A DNA stretch of 64,000 nt. Origin: Natronocella acetinitrilica. GTDB lineage: Bacteria > Pseudomonadota > Gammaproteobacteria > Nitrococcales > Aquisalimonadaceae. The notes under the pieces were generated by a model. It saw only the letters and a program-made list of their open reading frames with translations, was not told the origin of the DNA and ran no database searches. Within the stretch, counting starts at the first letter, position 1, and every line of letters starts with the position of its first letter. Made by a program: the position numbers and the translations under genes. This document shows positions 30,825 through 38,366 of the stretch, in pieces. Location: NCBI RefSeq assembly GCF_024170285.1, contig NZ_JALJXV010000003.1, positions 124,001 to 188,000 of the forward strand, written 5' to 3'.

Positions 30825-31085
30825 ATGTCTCGGCTACAGTTTCGGGGCACCTCGCCGCACATCGACAACCTGGTGTACTTCGACAGCCTGGTGGCCGGCA
30901 GCTCGCCGGCAGCCGTCCAGGGCAAGTCGCTGGTGCGCCGGCTGAAGGAGAGCCAGGAGGCGGTGGTCAAGCGGCTCTGCCGGCTTGGCTTTCGCCCGGC
31001 GGAGCTGATGCCTGCGGTCACCGACTACTCGGCTCGCGCCCGCCGCGCGCCATCCACCGACAAGACAATGACACCCGGCCTGTAG
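30825..31085 (+). CDS. Small basic hypothetical protein
   Basis: An 86-aa basic protein with no signal peptide and no recognised family. Start ATG 30825 follows GGGAGCG. It contains a helix rich in Arg/Lys/Leu (SLVRRLKESQEAVVKRLC, about 35-52) and a disordered C-terminal tail. It is the first gene of the plus-strand operon that continues into the IcmX/TraW-like protein, DotE, IcmV and DotA (25 nt gap to the next). It may bind nucleic acid or act in regulation, but there is no direct evidence. Confidence 0.5.
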   Translation: MSRLQFRGTSPHIDNLVYFDSLVAGSSPAAVQGKSLVRRLKESQEAVVKRLCRLGFRPAELMPAVTDYSARARRAPSTDKTMTPGL

Positions 31086-31110
31086 CCGGGGAAAAGACAG
31101 GAGCAGACCC

Positions 31111-32172
31111 ATGCAGGCCATGAATACCCGTCTGACAGGTGCCGCCGCAGCGCTCGCCCTGGCCCTCTCGCTTGGCGTGAGTGCGCCGGCGAAGGCGCAG
31201 TTCATGAACATCGACTACGCGAACCTCGCCGAGAACATCGTCGGCAACATGCAGTCGATGAATTTCTGGGCGCAGGAGAAGATGGTCCTGATGGAGTCGA
31301 TGTCGCTCAACACGGCGCTCAGCGATCTCACGATCCAGAACCAGAACAACGCCACGGCGAACACCATCATCCGGATCAACCAGCGGGCCACCGACCTGCA
31401 CAACACCCGGGCGATCACCCGCTCGATTCCCGCCTATGACGTCTGCGACAACGTCTCCATCGTGGTCAGCATGGAGGACGCGGTCTGTGCGGCGGTCGAG
31501 CGCAAGGACGACGACCAGCAGCGCATCGTCGAGAAGCACACCAACTTCTCGCAGAGCGCGGGCGAGTTCGAGCGCTCGCGGCGCGAGGCGGCAGCCGAGC
31601 TGGTCGGCGCCTGTGATGAGCTTGGCTTCGATCGCTGCGCCGACGCCTCGATGCTGCTTGGCGGCAGCGGCGATGGGCTCAATATCTCCGATCGCGACGG
31701 CTCCGCCGAGGCGACCTTCCGGCAGATCGACATCATCACCGGCGGGCTCCCCGAGAGGAAGACATCGCCAAGCCTCGGTGCCGGCGTTGCGGCCAACGAG
31801 CAGCGCATCAACGACCTGCGCCGCGAGGCCCTGCGCAGCCTGGTGACGACCTCGCTGAGCGAGATTCGCGCGGCGCGGCTTAGCATCGATGACATGCCCT
31901 CGGAGTTCCAGAACATGTGGGAGTTCTCCGCCCAGCGCTGGGGCACCGAGGAGGCCGAGGATTTCCTGAAGCGCATCGCCAACGCCCACCCCGACAAGGC
32001 GGAGCTTGGCAACCGCGCCCGGACCTACCCCGAGGAGGTGATTCGCCTCACCGCCTCGATGCAGGCCTTCCAGACCTTCATGGCGGTGGAGTCCTACCGG
32101 CAGTCGCTGCGCCTTGAGGCGCTCAATGCCGGCATGCTCTCGCTGATGATTCAGCCGCTGCTGGAGCAATAG
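31111..32172 (+). CDS. Periplasmic type IVB secretion protein, IcmX/TraW-like
   Basis: A 353-aa exported protein: signal peptide MNTRLTGAAAALALALSLGV, cleaved after AKA at about residue 29. The mature part is helical with conserved NLAENIVGNM, RINQRATDLHN and Cys pairs (DVCDNVS, DAVCAAV). Position directly before DotE, IcmV and DotA corresponds to TraW in R64 (traW-traX-traY) and to icmX next to icmV-dotA in Legionella. IcmX is a periplasmic protein needed for pore function. I name it by location and export, because I cannot confirm homology by eye. It has a paralogue at 19406-20542. Start ATG 31111 has AGGAG seven nt upstream. Confidence 0.5.
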   Translation: MQAMNTRLTGAAAALALALSLGVSAPAKAQFMNIDYANLAENIVGNMQSMNFWAQEKMVLMESMSLNTALSDLTIQNQNNATANTIIRINQRATDLHNTRAITRSIPAYDVCDNVSIVVSMEDAVCAAVERKDDDQQRIVEKHTNFSQSAGEFERSRREAAAELVGACDELGFDRCADASMLLGGSGDGLNISDRDGSAEATFRQIDIITGGLPERKTSPSLGAGVAANEQRINDLRREALRSLVTTSLSEIRAARLSIDDMPSEFQNMWEFSAQRWGTEEAEDFLKRIANAHPDKAELGNRARTYPEEVIRLTASMQAFQTFMAVESYRQSLRLEALNAGMLSLMIQPLLEQ

Positions 32173-32175
32173 GCC

Positions 32176-32817
32176 ATGCCCAGGCACTCCTTTGCGGCCT
32201 GGCGGCTGCTTGTCGCGGTAGGGCTCCTCGGGCTCGCGCCGCTCGCCCAGGCAAACGACGGCGTTGGTTTCGTGGCGACGCAGTTTGCCGCGATCGCACA
32301 GCTGATCGTCATTGTTGGCTACCTGGTCGGCTTCGTGCTCTTTGGCATCGGCATCTACGGCTTCAAGCGCTGGGGGGAGAACCCGAACTCCTTCCCGCTC
32401 TCACGGGCGGTGATGTCCTGTATCGCGGCAACGCTGCTGCTGACACTCGGCGCGACCTACGACATAGTCATGCGAAGCACCATTGACCCGGGTTTCTCGG
32501 GCTCCGACTCGCGTCACGCGCTCGCGCTCAGCGCTGACGCGCTTCGCATCGACTCGTCCTCGAACAGCATCTTCTCCGAGTACCTGCCGGAGCACACCAT
32601 CGCGGTCATCCTCGGCTTTATCTTCGTGGTCGGGCTCTACAACTTCGTGAAGGGCATCTACCTGCTGAAGAATATCGGCGCGAGCCAGCAGCAGCAGGAG
32701 GGCACCATCGCGAAGCCGCTCACCCACATCATCGGTGGGATTCTCGCGATGAACATCAACGTCTTCAGCTGCATCCTGGCGAACATCATCGGGTTCAGCG
32801 GGATCTGCATCGGATAG
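32176..32817 (+). CDS. dotE: DotE/IcmC-like inner-membrane protein
   Basis: A 213-aa membrane protein with a cleavable signal (to about residue 26) and four further hydrophobic segments. The distinctive C-terminal KPLTHIIGGILAMNI segment matches the DotE/IcmC family, and GFVLFGIGIYGFKRW is shared in pattern with IcmD at 61860. DotE and DotP (IcmD) are small inner-membrane parts of the type IVB channel. In Legionella icmC lies between icmG and icmD; here it has moved beside IcmV and DotA. It starts 3 nt after the upstream stop, so translation is probably coupled. Confidence 0.7.
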   Translation: MPRHSFAAWRLLVAVGLLGLAPLAQANDGVGFVATQFAAIAQLIVIVGYLVGFVLFGIGIYGFKRWGENPNSFPLSRAVMSCIAATLLLTLGATYDIVMRSTIDPGFSGSDSRHALALSADALRIDSSSNSIFSEYLPEHTIAVILGFIFVVGLYNFVKGIYLLKNIGASQQQQEGTIAKPLTHIIGGILAMNINVFSCILANIIGFSGICIG

Positions 32818-32827
32818 GGGAAAAGAC

Positions 32828-33358
32828 ATGCTGAAATGGCTCAAGCAATCATTCACGCCGGGCACCGACTTCTCCGCCTGGGTGCGGGAGGAGTCGATCC
32901 GGCCGCTTGATCTCGGCGAGACCGAGAGCATCGACGAGATGGGCGAGGATGAATTCCGCCTTCGCTATCGCAACATGCGCATGACCTGCATGGTGGTAAT
33001 GGCGGCGAGCGCTTACGGGGTGCTGCGCATCATCGGGGCCGAGAACATCGTGGCGCTGGCGATCGGCGTACTCTTCACGGCGGTCGCGCTGCTCGTCTTT
33101 GTCACCCTCTCGCGCATGCTCTGGGTCAACCGCCTCGCCTTCTCGATTCCGCGGGGCCATGCCCTGCGGGCCGACGCAGCGCGTTGGCTCGATGCCCTGA
33201 TGGCGGACCCCCGCGAGCTCCTGCCACTTGCGCTCGGGGCCCGCGGCAAGGCGGCAATCATCGGCCAGGGCCAGGCGTTGCCGCCCGGGGGCGCAGGCGC
33301 GTCTGCGCGCATCGGGCGCGAGACGCCCGCGATCAGCCATGATAGAATTAAAAAATAG
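32828..33358 (+). CDS. icmV: IcmV/TraX-like inner-membrane protein
   Basis: A 176-aa protein with a hydrophilic N-terminus, two membrane helices (about 52-70 and 73-95) and a C-terminal cytoplasmic tail. Size, topology and location just before DotA fit IcmV (about 150 aa, divergent but adjacent to dotA in Legionella) and TraX of R64, upstream of traY. The N-terminal WLKQSFTPGTDFSAWV segment, a short motif before an acidic stretch, is also usual for this family as I recall it. It is a part of the inner-membrane complex required for substrate export. Start ATG 32828 follows GGGGAAAAG. Assignment is mostly by position and topology. Confidence 0.65.
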   Translation: MLKWLKQSFTPGTDFSAWVREESIRPLDLGETESIDEMGEDEFRLRYRNMRMTCMVVMAASAYGVLRIIGAENIVALAIGVLFTAVALLVFVTLSRMLWVNRLAFSIPRGHALRADAARWLDALMADPRELLPLALGARGKAAIIGQGQALPPGGAGASARIGRETPAISHDRIKK

Positions 33359-33382
33359 AATAATAATAAGAGGACACCAGTG

Positions 33383-35911
33383 ATGCGCCGCATCGTCTTT
33401 CTGCTTCTGCTCAGCGTGGGGCTGGTGGCCACCTACTCGGTTGCCCATGCGCAGGCCGATGACACCTTCAACTTCGTGAGCTCTGACGCGGCGACCTGGA
33501 TTGATCGCATCTCCGGTGTGGATGCCGACAACCTCTTTACCGTCTACATGGAGCAGATCTTCGGCACCAGCGAGCAGCGCACGCTGCTCGCACAGGTGGC
33601 TGGCATTGCCAACGTGGTCGGGCTGGTCCTCGCCGTGGTCATCCTGCTCTACGTGATGATTGGCGGCGTGGTGCGCACCGCCCATGAGGGGGCGGTGCTC
33701 GGTAAGAACTGGTCGTCTGTCTGGCTGCCGATCCGGATCTCCGTTGGTATCGGGCTTCTGATGCCGACCGGTGAAGGGGGGCTTTCCACCGCCCAGCACA
33801 TGATTCTCGGGCTGGTGGATGTGGGCAATCGCCTGGCCACCATCGCCTGGAACGGAACGGTCGATGGACTGCTCTCGGGCGCCCAGATTTCGGGCGTTGT
33901 CGATACCGGGGACATGGACTTCACGGAGACCAAGCTCCAGCTGCTGGTCTGTGCGGAGAGTTGGTACCAGGTCCAGCAGGACCAGGGGCGGGATGCGCGC
34001 TGGGGCTTTTACGTCGCTCGCACCGGTGACAACAACCGGGTCCGACGTGATATTCAGGGGGGTATTCGGGAGAACGGCGGGCTTCAGCTGCCCGCTGATG
34101 GCACCATTACCTCGATCGCCTTCGGCGACCAGGGTCGCTGTGGCTCGATCAATCTCCATGATTATGCCGGCGTCGTCACTGACGGCAGCAGCGAGCAGGG
34201 CGCCATCGGGCAGAGCGAGCAGTCACGCAATCTCTTCAATAGCGTCGCGTTCAGCCCGGTGATCCTGCGGGCGCGCGGCAACGCTGCTGTTGCCGGGGGT
34301 ATCGTGGTTGTTGAGCGCCTGGAGGGGCTCGCGCAGATCGCGGGCGCTATCGTGACGGCACAGGATGATGAGTATGCTGGTCGACCTGGCCTTGGTGGTG
34401 GGGAGGGCGTGCTCGCAGACAACGTCGAGTACAACGGCGCATCCCCACGCGTGCGGCAGATTGCAGCCGACATCCGCGACTTCGACCGCAACACCAGCAA
34501 CGCGATCATTGCCCGGGCCATGGAGGTGATCCAGTCTGACACCAGCTACGTCGATGGCTATCGGGACAGCCTGAAGCAGGGTGGCTGGCCGATGGCCGGC
34601 GCCTGGTTCCTGCAGCTCGACCGCTTTCAGAACCTGGCCTCTTCCAGCGTCGAGGGTGTCAAAAGCAGTGCAAAGTACGTCGGCAACATCGGCAATTGCC
34701 AGGGGCAGCGCTCCTGGTTCAGCCGTAACTCATCGGCAGGCTGTGAGGCAATCGTAAAGGACGTCTCGGCCGTCTCAAAGCTGGTGGAGCAGGCCAAGAT
34801 CGAGCGCATGGGCTCCTCGCCCACCCATACTGACGTCATGGCAGTCCTTGGGTGCGAGGGTGACTGCACGGCGCGGGGGATCTGGTCGAACCTCTCCGGG
34901 AGCATCGCCCGAGCCCTCCTCGACGCACTCACGGGGCTTGGCACCATCAAGAACCCCGCAGTGACGGAGTTCGGGCTCTCCAGCAGCATGACCTCGGATA
35001 CCGGGATCACCAATCCGTTCCAGGTTGTGACAAGCCTCGGACATGGTATTCAGACAGTGACGACCACGGTGACGCTCGCCAACATCGGGATCGCCGCGGG
35101 GGCCTTTGGGGCGTCCGGCAACGTGGCGGCAAGTTTCTTCGGTGCCGGCGGGCTTGAGGGCGCCTATCGGGCCATCGCCCCGCTCATCACCGGGATGATC
35201 GTCCTCATGTTCGGCGCAGGTTTCACACTCGCCTTTGTCATCCCGTTCATGCCGGCAACCATCTGGATCGTCATGCTGGTGAAGTACCTCATCACCGTCA
35301 TCGAGGGGTTCGTCGCGGCACCGCTTGCGGTTGCCCAGATGGTGACCCCGGAGGGTGAGGGTATTAGCGGCACGCGCATGGAGCGCGCCTGGGCACTCAT
35401 GGCGGCAATGGTAGCGCGCCCGCCGCTCATGGTGGTGGGACTGGTCGCCGCGATGACGATCAGCTACGTGGGCTTTGCCATCATGAACAGCATCTGGTGG
35501 ACCGTGGTCGATCTCAACACGACGACCGGCATCTGGGAGGTGCTCGCCATCCTGATCCTCTACCCGGCAATGGCGGTCATGATCCTGAAGAAGTGCATCG
35601 AGGTGATGGCGACCCTGCCCGACACCATCCTCACCTGGTTCAGTTCCGGTGTCGGTGGCGCCTTCGGCGGGGACAACGGGGCGGCGGGGCTCGATCAGGA
35701 GGGGACCATGAAGACTGCCGCAGGATCGATTCACAAGGGCGCGGCAGAGCGCGCCGCGGGCAAGGTGTCCTCGGATCAGAAGCGCGCAGAGAGTCAGGCT
35801 CAGCAGGCGGCCGCCAAGCGGCAGGATCAGGCGCGTGAGGAGCGCGAAGACCGCCGATTCGACCGCCTTGCGGACAACCTGGCGAACCGGCTCGGAGGCG
35901 GTCGGCGCTAG
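33383..35911 (+). CDS. dotA: DotA/TraY-family integral membrane protein
   Basis: An 842-aa polytopic membrane protein with a signal peptide (to about residue 24). After it come membrane segments near 70-90 and 110-130, a long soluble periplasmic region (about 160-540) and a cluster of hydrophobic segments (about 555-755, including FTLAFVIPFMPATIWIVML). The C-terminus is Gln/Arg/Ala-rich and cytoplasmic. This plan is that of DotA (1048 aa in Legionella) and TraY of R64 (745 aa), inner-membrane channel proteins essential for type IVB transfer. Start ATG 33383 (GTG 33380 is possible) after AGAGGAC. Last gene of the operon, ending at a bidirectional terminator. Confidence 0.85.
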   Translation: MRRIVFLLLLSVGLVATYSVAHAQADDTFNFVSSDAATWIDRISGVDADNLFTVYMEQIFGTSEQRTLLAQVAGIANVVGLVLAVVILLYVMIGGVVRTAHEGAVLGKNWSSVWLPIRISVGIGLLMPTGEGGLSTAQHMILGLVDVGNRLATIAWNGTVDGLLSGAQISGVVDTGDMDFTETKLQLLVCAESWYQVQQDQGRDARWGFYVARTGDNNRVRRDIQGGIRENGGLQLPADGTITSIAFGDQGRCGSINLHDYAGVVTDGSSEQGAIGQSEQSRNLFNSVAFSPVILRARGNAAVAGGIVVVERLEGLAQIAGAIVTAQDDEYAGRPGLGGGEGVLADNVEYNGASPRVRQIAADIRDFDRNTSNAIIARAMEVIQSDTSYVDGYRDSLKQGGWPMAGAWFLQLDRFQNLASSSVEGVKSSAKYVGNIGNCQGQRSWFSRNSSAGCEAIVKDVSAVSKLVEQAKIERMGSSPTHTDVMAVLGCEGDCTARGIWSNLSGSIARALLDALTGLGTIKNPAVTEFGLSSSMTSDTGITNPFQVVTSLGHGIQTVTTTVTLANIGIAAGAFGASGNVAASFFGAGGLEGAYRAIAPLITGMIVLMFGAGFTLAFVIPFMPATIWIVMLVKYLITVIEGFVAAPLAVAQMVTPEGEGISGTRMERAWALMAAMVARPPLMVVGLVAAMTISYVGFAIMNSIWWTVVDLNTTTGIWEVLAILILYPAMAVMILKKCIEVMATLPDTILTWFSSGVGGAFGGDNGAAGLDQEGTMKTAAGSIHKGAAERAAGKVSSDQKRAESQAQQAAAKRQDQAREEREDRRFDRLADNLANRLGGGRR

Positions 35912-35918
35912 TGACAAT

Positions 35919-35948
35919 AAAGAGGGGCCAGGTCACTGGCCCCTCTTT
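35919..35948. terminator. Bidirectional terminator
   Basis: AAAGAGGGGCCA / TGGCCCCTCTTT, a perfect 12-bp stem with a 6-nt loop, between the convergent dotA and the 35948 gene. T-rich ends occur on both strands. Confidence 0.85.
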
Positions 35949-36244
35949 TAGCCTTCGCCGCGGTCGATCCGCTCCTGCTCCCGGTAGCGCTCCCGGAAAG
36001 AGCGCGTCGAGAAGAGCAGGATCAGCGCGCGCACCGGACGGACATTGATCGCGTTCAGGAAGAGGTGCGTGAAGAACACAAAGATCAGGATGTCATTCAC
36101 GCCGTCCGCCATGCCAAAGCCCCAGGCCCGAAGCTGGTCGCTCAGATCGTAGGCCGCGAACCAGGTCTCCAGCGGTGTCGCAAGCTTGTGAACGCTGTTG
36201 TTCAGCAGGAACAGCAACGCGTAGAATAGAATTGTCAGAATCAT
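35948..36244 (-). CDS. Small inner-membrane protein with CRP-type promoter
   Basis: A 98-aa protein with an N-terminal hydrophobic helix (MILTILFYALLFLL) and a second at about 48-66 (DILIFVFFTHLFL), then a basic tail (RPVRALILL, RSFRERYREQERIDRGEG). Start ATG 36244 is chosen because GAGGAG lies nine nt before it; upstream in-frame codons lie at the predicted transcription start. The family is unknown. It is a single-gene unit with a consensus sigma-70 promoter and a perfect CRP-type site placed for class I activation, so it seems regulated by carbon or cAMP status. Exclusion or pilus control are possible roles; neither is shown. Confidence 0.55.
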   Translation of the reverse strand: MILTILFYALLFLLNNSVHKLATPLETWFAAYDLSDQLRAWGFGMADGVNDILIFVFFTHLFLNAINVRPVRALILLFSTRSFRERYREQERIDRGEG

Positions 36245-36269
36245 CGGTATGGTCTCCTCAGCTTTCTCC

Positions 36270-36298
36270 ATTATAACGACCAATATTTAATTTGTCAA
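36270..36298 (-). promoter_or_regulatory. Consensus sigma-70 promoter
   Basis: On the minus strand TTGACA (36298-36293), 17 nt, TATAAT (36275-36270): an exact match to both consensus boxes. Expected start near 36263, 19 nt before the ATG at 36244. Confidence 0.85.
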
Positions 36299-36317
36299 TA
36301 ACAAAAAATAGCCAGAC

Positions 36318-36333
36318 TGTGATGCAGTTCACA
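36318..36333. promoter_or_regulatory. CRP/Vfr-type binding site
   Basis: TGTGATGCAGTTCACA is a perfect TGTGA-N6-TCACA site. Its centre (36325.5) is about 62 nt upstream of the predicted start of the minus-strand promoter at 36270-36298, the usual class I CRP position (-61.5). It could also influence the plus-strand gene at 36451, whose likely -10 (TAAAAT, 36417-36422) lies about 90 nt away. Confidence 0.6.
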
Positions 36334-36450
36334 AACTGAGCACTCGGCGCACCGGGCCGCTCTGCGCCGCGAGCGCCAGGATCAGCGGCAAACGGCACGA
36401 GAAATTAAATAAGTGGTAAAATAAGGAAAGTGATGGATAGGAGAGCAACC

Positions 36451-37932
36451 ATGGCATACGAAGATCTCAACGCCGCAGTCGCCGAGCTCGAGAAGAGCGT
36501 CGCGCGCCCGGCCCAGGCCTGTGTCGGCCACGTCGACCAGCACGGCCGCTTCATCGAGCTTGCGCGCCTGGTGAATGGCCCCCTTGAGCAGGGCGGGGAG
36601 CCCGTGACCCGGGTGCAGCTAAAGGGGGCCGGCATCGATCTGCTCGGCGTGAGTCTGCGGGAGCAGGCACCGCGCGGTGGCGTGATGACGCTTGAGGGTG
36701 CTGATGCCTCGGCGCAGCGCGTCGCCGAGCTCCTTGGGCTCTCAGGCGCCGCGCAGGCAACGCTTGGTGATCGCGCGGGCATGGCCGTCGAGCGCATGGA
36801 CGTCGGCGATCTGATGCGCGCGGTGCTCCGCAACCCCGAGCTCTCGAGCTTCCGGGTGGGTGCGAGCGCCAAGCGCCTCGAGGCGAGCCTCAATGAGGCG
36901 GTGAGCGTCGAGCGCGGCCAGGTGCTCGGCGGCGGTGATGATCTCGGCGTCCTGCGCCGTGCGCTCGAGCAGGGCGGCGGCGAGCCGATCCTCCGCCAAA
37001 CCCGGGGTGCTGATGGCGAGGCGCGCCTGGTGGCGGTCGAGGTGTCCTCGGCAAGCGATGCAAACGGGCGCGACGCGCTCGCCATCCAGTATGCGAGCAT
37101 CAAGGCCATGCACGCCGCTGGCATGACCCGGGGCGAGGCGAGCCTGGTCGAGGATGCGCAGTCAGGCGCGCTCTACCTGGTGCGCGATCGTGCAGGGGCG
37201 CCGCTCATCAAGCCCCAGCAGACCGCCGAGGGCTTCCGCGTGCGCCGCTCGCACATGTACGCCGGCGCGGTCGTGCTGAGCGCAGAGCAGGTGCGCCGGA
37301 TGGCGCCTGCCGGCAATGCCCGCCAGGCCAACATGGCCTGGGAGCGCGCAATCGACGTTCAGGCGAGGCTTGGTAGCCGCGCCGAGGCGATCAATGCGCA
37401 GGCGGCCGCCATGCTCGCCCCGCTGCTTGGTGCGACCAGCACCAGCGGGCCGGGCTACATCGCCACCATCAAGGGCGATGGCGAGCTGCGTGTTGAGATC
37501 GACAGCGCCCGCAATGGCTACCAGCCAGATCACCTCAACGCCGCCAACCGGGCGGACATTGCCGCCGGCGGTTTCGAGGGCGTGGTGCCGGCCAGCGCGA
37601 GCCTTGAGGATCTCATCGAGCGAAACACCATGATCGGTGTGCGCGCAGAGATCGATCGCCACGGCGCCGAGCAGTCCTTCGCCCGGGCGCGAAGCGCGAG
37701 CAAGGCCTTCGTCGCCACCGTGCGCGAGCTCGACGCGAGTGGCATGCTCTCGGCTGGCACCGCGCGGCGCCTGACGAGCGGCCTTGGGCGGCCGATTGGC
37801 CACCACCTGGATGGGGCCGAGGCCGCACCGCGGGCGGTGACCATCAGCGCTGGCAGTGCCAAGGCGGGGCTTGATTTCGCCCGCCGCGCCGCCAACCAGA
37901 ACCAGGTCGGCTACAGCTACGGCAACGGCTGA
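36451..37932 (+). CDS. Large hypothetical protein
   Basis: A 493-aa soluble protein of unknown family, rich in Ala, Gly, Arg and Glu. No signal peptide, membrane helix or coiled coil. The N-terminal half alternates beta strands and helices (THE QLKGAGIDLLGVSLRE and DGEARLVAVEVSS segments), while the second half is more helical and ends with a Gln/Asn/Gly tail. Start ATG 36451 follows AGGAGAG. It has its own probable promoter and a strong terminator, so it is expressed as a single unit. No catalytic or binding motif is evident. It could be a substrate of the secretion system or a structural protein; I make no functional call. Confidence 0.55.
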   Translation: MAYEDLNAAVAELEKSVARPAQACVGHVDQHGRFIELARLVNGPLEQGGEPVTRVQLKGAGIDLLGVSLREQAPRGGVMTLEGADASAQRVAELLGLSGAAQATLGDRAGMAVERMDVGDLMRAVLRNPELSSFRVGASAKRLEASLNEAVSVERGQVLGGGDDLGVLRRALEQGGGEPILRQTRGADGEARLVAVEVSSASDANGRDALAIQYASIKAMHAAGMTRGEASLVEDAQSGALYLVRDRAGAPLIKPQQTAEGFRVRRSHMYAGAVVLSAEQVRRMAPAGNARQANMAWERAIDVQARLGSRAEAINAQAAAMLAPLLGATSTSGPGYIATIKGDGELRVEIDSARNGYQPDHLNAANRADIAAGGFEGVVPASASLEDLIERNTMIGVRAEIDRHGAEQSFARARSASKAFVATVRELDASGMLSAGTARRLTSGLGRPIGHHLDGAEAAPRAVTISAGSAKAGLDFARRAANQNQVGYSYGNG

Positions 37933-37951
37933 CCGGATCGTGCCGGACGCT

Positions 37952-37988
37952 AAAAACCCCTGCCCGGTCTCCCGGCGCAGGGGTTTTT
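37952..37988. terminator. Bidirectional terminator
   Basis: AAAAACCCCTGC / GCAGGGGTTTTT, a perfect 12-bp stem with a 13-nt loop, between the convergent 36451 and 38036 genes. A and T runs on both sides make it work on either strand. Confidence 0.88.
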
Positions 37989-38035
37989 CATGTCCAGCGG
38001 TGCAGGCGGCTTGCCATGCGCGGCGCTCGCCTGCG

Positions 38036-38272
38036 CTATTGCTCGTCGTCGAAGCGAAGCTCCTCGCCGCTGTCCTTGCCCTGGGGAGTCTCCTCGCCGA
38101 GGCCGCGCTCGGTGGTGATCTCCCCACGCGCACGCTCCTCCCGGCGAATGGCCCAGAGAACGATGCCCCGGGCTGCGTCGTTGTAGTCACCCACGCCGCC
38201 GAGAAGGCGCATCTTGTGCGCGGTCTCCTGATCGAGCTCGAATTCCACCTTCACTGTACGTTCGCCTGACAC
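38036..38272 (-). CDS. Small ribbon-helix-helix-like protein
   Basis: A 78-aa protein. The first part has a strand (TVKVEFELD), a helix (ETAHKMRLL) and a second helix (NDAARGIVLWAIRREERA), the order of a ribbon-helix-helix DNA-binding fold. The acidic C-terminal tail is probably disordered. Start GTG 38272 is chosen because GGAGG lies seven nt upstream; TTG 38278 is a weaker alternative. It is a single gene with a good promoter. RHH proteins often act as relaxosome accessory factors (NikA-like), antitoxins or plasmid repressors. No toxin partner is adjacent, so an autoregulated repressor is the simplest reading. Confidence 0.5.
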   Translation of the reverse strand: MSGERTVKVEFELDQETAHKMRLLGGVGDYNDAARGIVLWAIRREERARGEITTERGLGEETPQGKDSGEELRFDDEQ

Positions 38273-38301
38273 TGGCAACCCTCCACGTTAATTTAATGGA
38301 T

Positions 38302-38330
38302 ATTATAGTCAGAATAGTGGATGACGTCAA
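38302..38330 (-). promoter_or_regulatory. Sigma-70 promoter of the RHH-like gene
   Basis: On the minus strand TTGACG (38330-38325), 17 nt, TATAAT (38307-38302), about 30 nt before the GTG at 38272. Confidence 0.75.
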
Positions 38331-38334
38331 TGCG

Positions 38335-38360
38335 GGCAGGCCGGCGGGTGCCGGCCTGCC
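38335..38360 (-). terminator. Hairpin after the exonuclease I gene
   Basis: GGCAGGCCGGC / GCCGGCCTGCC, an 11-bp GC stem with a 4-nt loop, seven nt downstream of the exonuclease stop and just upstream of the next promoter. There is no U-tract, so it may be a Rho-dependent end or an mRNA-stabilising hairpin. Confidence 0.45.
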
Positions 38361-38366
38361 GTTCGC

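Noticed and set aside
38036-38272. Toxin-antitoxin pair with the RHH-like protein
   Set aside because: No small toxin-like gene lies next to it; the neighbours are a terminator on one side and the exonuclease gene on the other.
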